Positions 57,586-64,000 of a stretch of 64,000 nt of DNA are shown piece after piece. The notes under the pieces are model-generated. The model ran no database searches, was not told the DNA's origin, and saw only the letters and a list, made by a program, of their open reading frames with translations. How positions within the stretch are numbered: position 1 is the stretch's first letter; each line of letters begins with the position of its first letter. Origin of the DNA: Quercus robur (lineage: Eukaryota > Streptophyta > Magnoliopsida > Fagales > Fagaceae); assembly GCF_932294415.1 (NCBI RefSeq), contig NC_065539.1, positions 52,781,501 through 52,845,500 on the forward strand, written 5' to 3'. The position numbers and the translations under genes are program-made.

Positions 57586-57812
57586 AAAACCGAAGCTTTT
57601 GAAGCTCCTACAATTTTCCACGTCAGCATTATTTATAAAAATATAAAACCGAAACTTTTGAAGCTCCCACAATTTTCCACGTCAGCATTATTTATAAAAA
57701 CCGAAGCTTTTGAAGCTCCCACAATTTTCCACGTCAGCATTATTTATAAAAATATAAAACCGAAACTTTTGAAGCTCCCACAATTTTCCACGTCAGCATT
57801 ATTTATAAAAAT
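57586..57812 (+). repeat. Tandem repeats at the Helitron 5' end
   Basis: Four units of about 50-60 bp, word CTTTTGAAGCTCCCACAATT, arranged as two 110-bp dimers (units alternate CCGAAGC and CCGAAAC starts). They code an accidental repetitive frame. Confidence 0.85.
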
Positions 57813-59954
57813 AAAATTATTAAAAATAAATAAAACCCTAAACATCGTAATTATGTCTAACCCAATATCTATTTCTCCCCAAAACAAACCCAATAATCTT
57901 CAACTTCTAAACAATACCCGATACAAACGCAGACGCCTTACCCTTCTCTCTCTTTCTCTGTCTCTCTACCCTTCTCCTTCCCCAAAACCCAAACGCCAAT
58001 CAGATCTAACAGACCGCCTCTCATGGGACATTGGGACAAATCAGAATCATCTAGCCCAGAATCATCTGGCCGTTGGGAGGACGATATGGTATGTTAGGTT
58101 TGGTTTTTGATTTTGTTATTAATCTTGATTTGCATTGCTTTAAATTTTCAGATCCCACACCCTCCTTTTCTCAGCCTCTCCGTTTATCAAGTTCCAAAAT
58201 CAACCAAAGCCTCAACTTTGAACATACCCATTTGTATATCAAGTTGAGGCATACTTCAATTTTATTTTCTATGTATATTTAAAAATTTTGGGGTTAATTC
58301 TTCTGTGTATTTCCGTTTGGCTATTGAGTTTGAGTTTATGGTCTGCAATTTTTTGCATTTTTAGTTGTTGCCGTTGGTTGTAGAGAAAAGCTCAGAAATT
58401 AGGCCCACTCTGTGATTTCTTTTTACCACCGTCAGAGACCAGTCTTTCTCAGACACTATTACCAGTAAGTTTTCTAATTTTGTTTTATAAGTTTTCCTAT
58501 TAAATATGATTTAGGGTTTTGTTTGGGAGTGTTTTCTCTTTTAGATTGATGGGTTTGGAGCCCATAGAACTGATTTCTTTTATTTTTCCCTTTCAGTTGT
58601 ACTGCTTTGGATTTTATTTCTTAATCTTCTTCTCTTTTACTATTATAGAGTGAATTGGGGAATTAAACCTTTAATTAGCAGTCGTTGGATTTGAAATAAA
58701 CTCATTCTATTTTGTAGAATAGATTAGGTGATTACGTTGGTTGTCATTACTCATTAGGATGTTATTATCTCATTAGCCAATTGTTTTGGTTATTTTAATT
58801 CTAATTAGTTTGCTATTTGAATTATTTTCAATTGGATGTAATACATATCATGGCTGTATTTTATACGGAAAAGTGTAGAAATAAAGATCATTAGAAAAAT
58901 TAAACCAACACTGTGTCTTTTCTCTCATTAAGGAGATTAGACATCTCAAATTGACTAAAATCCTCTGTTCTTTTCGGTTGCTAAGGAAATTTTGCATGCA
59001 AGTTACTCATATGCAGTCAATGGATAATTTTGATAGAGGAGGTACAGTACTTTGTCCTAATTTACTGTTGGTAAATGTATGATATAACACATAAAGTTGT
59101 TAATCTAAGCATTTTTTATATTCTCTTTTTTTGTGTCTTCATCATCATTGTTGCTAATGATGCTTATTACAAAGCCAGTACCCGTTTTCCTTTTGTTTTC
59201 ATTGTGGGATAGGATTTTCTTTTATGTGAATTTATGTTTTTCATTTGGTAAAAGTTTGGGTTTTAATTATTACCAAAATGAGAGGGTGAAAAACTATTCT
59301 CTTTCTTTGAATAGTGATCACCTCAATTTGCAAAAGAAACTCTAAATTCCACTATTGGCTACAACCTGCTAAATCTTCTAATTGTTGACGTATGCTACAA
59401 GATCTCATGTTACTTCATTGGTAGATAGGATTTTATTTTTAGCAAATTTATGTATTTCATTTGGTATAAGTTTGGGCTTTAAGTTTTCCAAAAAAAAAAG
59501 TGGATTTAAAACTGTTCTCTTTCTTTGAATTTGTTTTCAATACTATCAGATTTTTTGGTAATTGTATTGTCAAAGCTATTCATATGTTTTTTGTATTTTA
59601 ATTTGCAATTACCAGTACTGTTTAGTGCCTATGATTATGTTCGATGATAAGTTAGAATTAAAGCTTTTAATTTTGAATGTAAAAGTCTAACTTTATATAG
59701 GTTCTCAAAAAATATAATTGGGAAACTTTTTTACAACAATGGAGAGGGGAATTTGAACCATGTTTATCCTATAAATTAAAGCAACTACCTTATGCAATAA
59801 ACATATAAATATAATGCATTTTGGCTAAATTTTGATGCGTTTTGGGATGATACAATTATGTAATTTGATTTATGTTATCAAGATGTAATCTACAATTTTA
59901 CATTGAAATTTTATTCATAATGTTCTACTCATACCAAAAGAATATATTCTGCAG
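57813..59954. other. Helitron interior, left part
   Basis: AT-rich with T-rich runs that resemble plant introns and leaders; other captured gene pieces are possible but none is recognised. Confidence 0.4.
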
Positions 59955-60047
59955 AGTGCAAAGGCAGATATTAATGTGGAGAAGGTTTTCTTTTCAAAAG
60001 CAAGGGATATTAAATGAAGGCTTGCTGATACTAATTCCAAGATTGAG
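59955..60047 (+). pseudogene. Captured exon of a RABE (Rab8-type) GTPase gene
   Basis: A 93-nt block preceded by ATTCTGCAG and followed by GTATGT, that is, intact acceptor and donor sites, translates as SAKADINVEKVFFSKARDIK, stop, RLADTNSKIE. Plant RABE1 proteins have [29 protein letters not shown] at this place: the G5 box SAK, then the alpha-5 helix. The stop stands where the family has Gln, so the fragment is no longer coding. No other exon of the gene was recognised in the Helitron. The parent locus must be elsewhere in the genome. Confidence 0.8.
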
Positions 60048-62750
60048 GTATGTGCGCATCAATAACTTACTCCATCAGTAATTTGACAATTTCAAGCACA
60101 CTTTGCAATTTGGTGTTGGTATATAGTGTGTCATATAGTTAGATGAACAGCCTACATTAAACTTAGAATTTTTCAATATTTACCCAACATTAATATCTAA
60201 TTATCCAATTCTATTAAATGAACATGTCCTAAATGGATTATATAGTTATTTTGTAATTCATTCTAAATTTTGAAACAGACCATATTTAAAATAAATAAAA
60301 AACAATTTAACATACTTATCATTGCATAGGTGTTCACTAAAGGCCTCTAATAGGTAAATTGATTTCTTATTCTTATATGATTTATCTTTTCCAGTGTTGG
60401 AGCTTAAATACTCTAAAACATTGAAAGAGAAAATCAAATAACTTATGTAGTAGGTGATTGATGGAAGATGTGATTTGCAAATTGTCCCACTGTCTACATT
60501 TATGAATGTTGAGAAAGAAGACATTTGAGGTCTTCTGCTTAGGCAATTGTACTATCGCATGCTGTTTTAAGAGCCATAATTTAAGAAAAAAGTTTCACGA
60601 AAGTTTCATTTCATATTTGTTATACAAAATCCTTATTTAAAGCATTAACATTTTTATTTTATGTTTTAGTATCAATTAAAATGTCCTCTTTTTTTATTAT
60701 AATATGATCTACGTTTTATTTGTCTAATTAAATAAGGAAAACAATTTATTTATTTTTATGGTAGTAGGTAGACGCCTTACAATTGGTAAACAGCTGAACA
60801 TGCATATACATTACCCTTATCAATTTTAGTATCTTCTACTTGGGTTTTTACCAAATTTTTCTTTTTTTTACTCTCTGATCTTCCATGGAAATTCGGCAAC
60901 ACCTTATTAAAAGATAAGAAAAATATGATTATATTCTAATAGATACTTTCCTATGTTTTTTTTTTTTTATTGGATTTTGTTTTTAAGTAAAATTTTGATT
61001 TAGAAATTTTTATTAGACATGTTTAAAGGAAAAAGAAATGATAAGAGCTATCTAACGCTCATTCACGTGATCTAGATTTTAGATGGTAGAACTAATTTCG
61101 CATTTGTATGTGATCTTCATTTGGAATCAATTTAACATTAACATTTTGTTCTAAATCTTCTGATATGTCCAGGTATGCAAAAAGATCCTCAATGGCTTGG
61201 TTGCTTACAATATTAGAACCATAAAGACTTTTAACAGAGAAAGCATGAAGTCCATAAACAAATGGTTAAACTATTTGACTTTTGGTTTATTTTAGGATTA
61301 TAAATGTTATTTTGAGCTATGAATATAAATTTTTATGATGTTATGAAGAAAGGTTTTTGTTTTTCTTTTGCTGTAAGTTTAATTTTTTCCCGTTATTCAA
61401 ATTATGTTAATATATATTATTATGATGAAGTATTATTTACTTTTGATGATGTTATATAAAAAAAGAAGTGTACTTTTGATGATGCTATACCGTGTTTTCA
61501 TTCTTTTTCGTCTTTTTCTCCAATTGCAGTATACCGTGTTTTTTGTACCAGAAATTGGGTCTTATGCCAAAAATAATAATTGAATCAAGAAACTAAACCT
61601 ACATTTAGAATTCATTTCTATCTAAACTGCACTATGATTATTACAAAATCATTGATTTAACTCTCTCCTTTTCTGTTTTTGTGTAGGTGATTTTGTAGAT
61701 TTCCATGCACCAATGTATATCTTACATGCCCACATTGCTTATCACGAACCAAGAACTTGTGCTACAAATAACAAAATAATGTTATGAACAATTTTAATGT
61801 TGTAGCTTCATTGATGGTATGTACTTAAAATGATTTCAAGCAGCTTCATTGATGGCATGTACTTAAATGATTTCAAGCAAATGCTTCAAATATTGAACCT
61901 TACTGTATTTTAAATTTTTTCCATAGAGAGTGGCTTGGCTGAGCCTAATAGCACTGTTTCGAATAATTGTGTATTACTTTCAACCCAACATTTGGTGTTT
62001 TTGAAATTGATTGTATGTCTTATTTAAGATGTATCCAAAGAGTTTATGAAATTTGCTTTGAATTGTTTATAAAGATAGTTGAAACTGACATATATAGGCA
62101 TTTCGTTTGATTCCTTTCAAATAAACACTCTTTCAAACTACTACTATTATTTGCTAAACACTCTCTCAAACTACTACTATTATTTGCATGTACTTAAGAT
62201 GTATCTAAAGGAAATTAGATGCATCTAACACAAATATATGTTGCTGCAAATGATCTCCTCAATAGTTTCCAAGAAGCCAGCATAATCAAAATTGGGGGCC
62301 ATAAAGAGTAGATAAGCAGAGATACTTATACTATTTGTCAGCAGTTTCTTTTCAAAGTTTTGAATATTGTGTTTATGAGTTGTTTCTTATAAGAGATAGT
62401 GGCATAGTGCCCCATGTGTTTATGTGGCATATTATTCCCTAGCAGCAAATGCATGGTCTTGCTAATGCTGTCATGAGATTATTTACACATTTAAATATTT
62501 ATGTTATCAATAAAAATTTTTATATGATTTATATTGGTGGTAGACTATAAATTGATTTGCAATTGAGCATTATGTGACTTCATATTATGCCCAAATTTGT
62601 GTGAGCTATTGGAATGTTGGCAATAATTTTTTCGTCGACAGAGAGAAACCAAGGTGTGATCTTTATGTGTTATGTGAAACACTCTACATTTATAATCAAA
62701 GAACATATTTTGCGCACTTTGTATGATTATTTGTAATTGTTATTTAACCA
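60048..62750. other. Helitron interior, right part
   Basis: AT-rich, no protein family recognised. A two-copy repeat near 62125-62190 (word CTCTCAAACTACTACTATTA) and another near 61806-61880 (word TTCATTGATGG) are present. Confidence 0.4.
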
Positions 62751-62783
62751 ACTATCCCGTGCATCGCACGGGTTAGCGACTAG

Positions 62784-63443
62784 TTATAATTTATTTCTGA
62801 TAGTCAATATAAAATGCAACAAGTTTCACGCTCTAGATTTTTATTTACTACTTCGAAGGGTATGCTCACAATTCTAGAACGTCAAAGTATTGGTGTTGAT
62901 CTATGAGCCACAATAAACTATACATATCTAGATAAAAGACTTATCTAAGACATGATGAACAATAAACTATATTAGATATAAGACTTATCTAAAACTTGAT
63001 GTTCATCAAAAGTTTGTGGCTTAAGTTAATTTAAAAGAGAGTTAAGAACTTATAACTCAACTGACTTTTTTTTTTGGTTTTTATTGGATACGTCAAAGGG
63101 TTTCTTACATTGAAAGAAAAACAATTACTTAACTCAGCTGACTTTTTTTTAATGTTTTTATTGGAAGCATCTAGGGTTCAGTTATTCCTAAATAGAAGAA
63201 AAAAGTTACTTAACAAATGCTTGGTGGTCCTTGTGGTCACAATTAGGTAGGGTAGTCACGGTTTTCACCACTCCTCATTTTCTTTTTATAAGCTAGAAAA
63301 CAAAGTAATACATAAGTTCTTTTATATGGTGATGTTTATGACTAACTCAATTGACTGCTTTTTCAAATCAAATAGCCTAGATTCCCATAATTTATTTTTC
63401 TAATAGAGCTTTTATAATTGTATAATTAATATTAAATAGAACC
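62784..63443. other. U2 3' flank beyond the Helitron
   Basis: Mirror of 4717-5360, non-coding, with the minisatellite words of that flank. Confidence 0.6.
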
Positions 63444-64000
63444 TGTTAGGACATATGTGTTTCACATGTTAAGAATATATGTCATGATTTTATGTAATTG
63501 GCTTATCTTTTGACAAAACGCACTTTACTTGTATTTGGGTAGATTTAGGATGTATTTAAATACTTCAAGAAACCTTATTTCAAGATTAAGTATTGAAGCC
63601 TTCAAGTCTATTTAAGAAAACAAGTTCAGAGTGCAAAATTATTAAAGCTCGACAGCTGGCTCGATAGCTGCATCTATCGAGCTTAAGGAAGCTGTTCTAC
63701 ATTCGGTGTGCTCGACACCTGCTCGACAGCTGCTCACACCTTCTATTTGTCGAGATTTAAAATTTTCAGAATTCCAATATGATTTTCTTGGGATCCATGA
63801 ATTTGTCTTTGAGCTTTCTTTTCTCCTAACCCTAGACATATAAAAGGATCAGTTTAAGGGCCGTCAAAGTGTTCACAAGTTGCACAAACTTTGAGCAAAC
63901 TCTGTTCATGCAAATTGTGACCAGAGACGAAGTTCTTGCCCTAGTTCTTCTCTTTCTCTTGAAGAAGTTGCTGTGTATGTGCACCGTAGGGTTTTGTGAC
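63444..64000 (+). mobile_element. Family-A LTR, partial at window edge
   Basis: Begins TGTTAGGACATATG after ATAGAACC and continues as family-A LTR to the window end (557 bp). It sits at the same base as the solo LTR in the left arm, so it is the same ancestral insertion. It includes the CG-word cluster GCTCGATAGCTGCATC...TATCGAGC (about 63648-63745) and the ATATAAAAGG box (63838-63847). Confidence 0.88.

Larger units (their letters stand above)
57571..62783 (+). mobile_element. Helitron, complete, non-autonomous
   Basis: It begins TCTATATATATGTATAAAACC directly after ...GGTGTAA and ends with the stem CCCGTGC/GCACGGG (62756-62762 and 62766-62772), then TTAGCGACTAG (62773-62783), directly before TTATAATTTA. 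The left arm keeps the unfilled sequence GGTGTAATTATAATTTA (reverse sense, 5345-5361), so the element of 5213 bp sits precisely between A and T with no target duplication, as Helitrons do. No Rep/helicase protein is coded; all frames inside are short. It carries tandem repeats at the 5' end and a RABE-like exon. Confidence 0.92.
52484..64000. repeat. Right arm of the large inverted duplication
   Basis: Reverse-complement counterpart of 3411-10378, interrupted by the Helitron 57571-62783 and continuing past the window edge into an LTR. See the left arm for contents. Confidence 0.85.

Noticed and set aside
57580-58110. 176-codon frame at the Helitron start
   Set aside because: Its repetitive half is a translation of the tandem repeats, and nothing suggests a real protein.

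Overview
The window is nuclear DNA of a dicot plant, probably a woody species. The evidence is AT-rich intergenic sequence, plant-type U2 snRNA genes with their upstream sequence element, TATA box and 3' box, a plant RimJ/RimL-type GNAT acetyltransferase family, and dense plant transposons (Ty1/copia and non-autonomous LTR elements, an L1-type LINE, PIF/Harbinger and hAT MITEs, Helitrons). Species cannot be fixed from sequence alone.

The host component is a degraded array in which GNAT genes alternate with U2 snRNA genes. Read on the minus strand, it runs from U2 (42771-42965) to a GNAT pseudogene (39256-40915), a second GNAT pseudogene (26836 to 18561, split by retrotransposons), U2 (17532-17727), three short tandem units that each hold a GNAT scrap and U2 sequence (10410-17605), an intact 168-residue GNAT gene (8878-9384), a truncated GNAT copy (6985-7230), and U2 (5458-5652). 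The block from about 3.4 to 10.38 kb recurs in inverted orientation from 52.48 kb to the right edge. There it supplies a second intact GNAT (53515-54021), the same truncated GNAT (55689-55934) and a plus-strand U2 (57267-57461). The intact GNAT copies differ at 7 of 507 bases by eye, so the duplication is recent.

Transposons separate and interrupt these genes, and their order can be read from nesting, target-site duplications and empty sites. A solo LTR (3689-4711) is shared by both arms but missing from a third paralogous segment, where the unfilled target survives (41972). A 5.2 kb Helitron (57571-62783) sits only in the right arm; the left arm preserves its empty site. The Helitron carries one recognisable exon of a RABE/Rab8-type GTPase gene. 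A GNAT pseudogene was hit by an LTR element (now a solo LTR), which was then hit by a 6.8 kb LTR element in the opposite direction. An L1-type LINE (about 27.2-39.2 kb) holds a copia element (27705-33407) that in turn holds a hAT-type MITE (32419-33026); a solo LTR also interrupts the LINE. A PIF/Harbinger element (39770-40892) lies near the start of another GNAT pseudogene.

The most unusual material is a group of related non-autonomous LTR retrotransposons (11578-16745, 19488-26250, 43964-51038). No pol was seen in them. They carry variable gag modules, and two carry an extra reading frame with an acidic tail. Their LTRs hold clusters of short CG-containing, self-complementary words upstream of the TATA box; at least three LTR families show this layout with different words. 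All LTR elements here are treated as fossils. The host sequences most likely to be functional are the two intact GNAT genes and up to three or four U2 genes.
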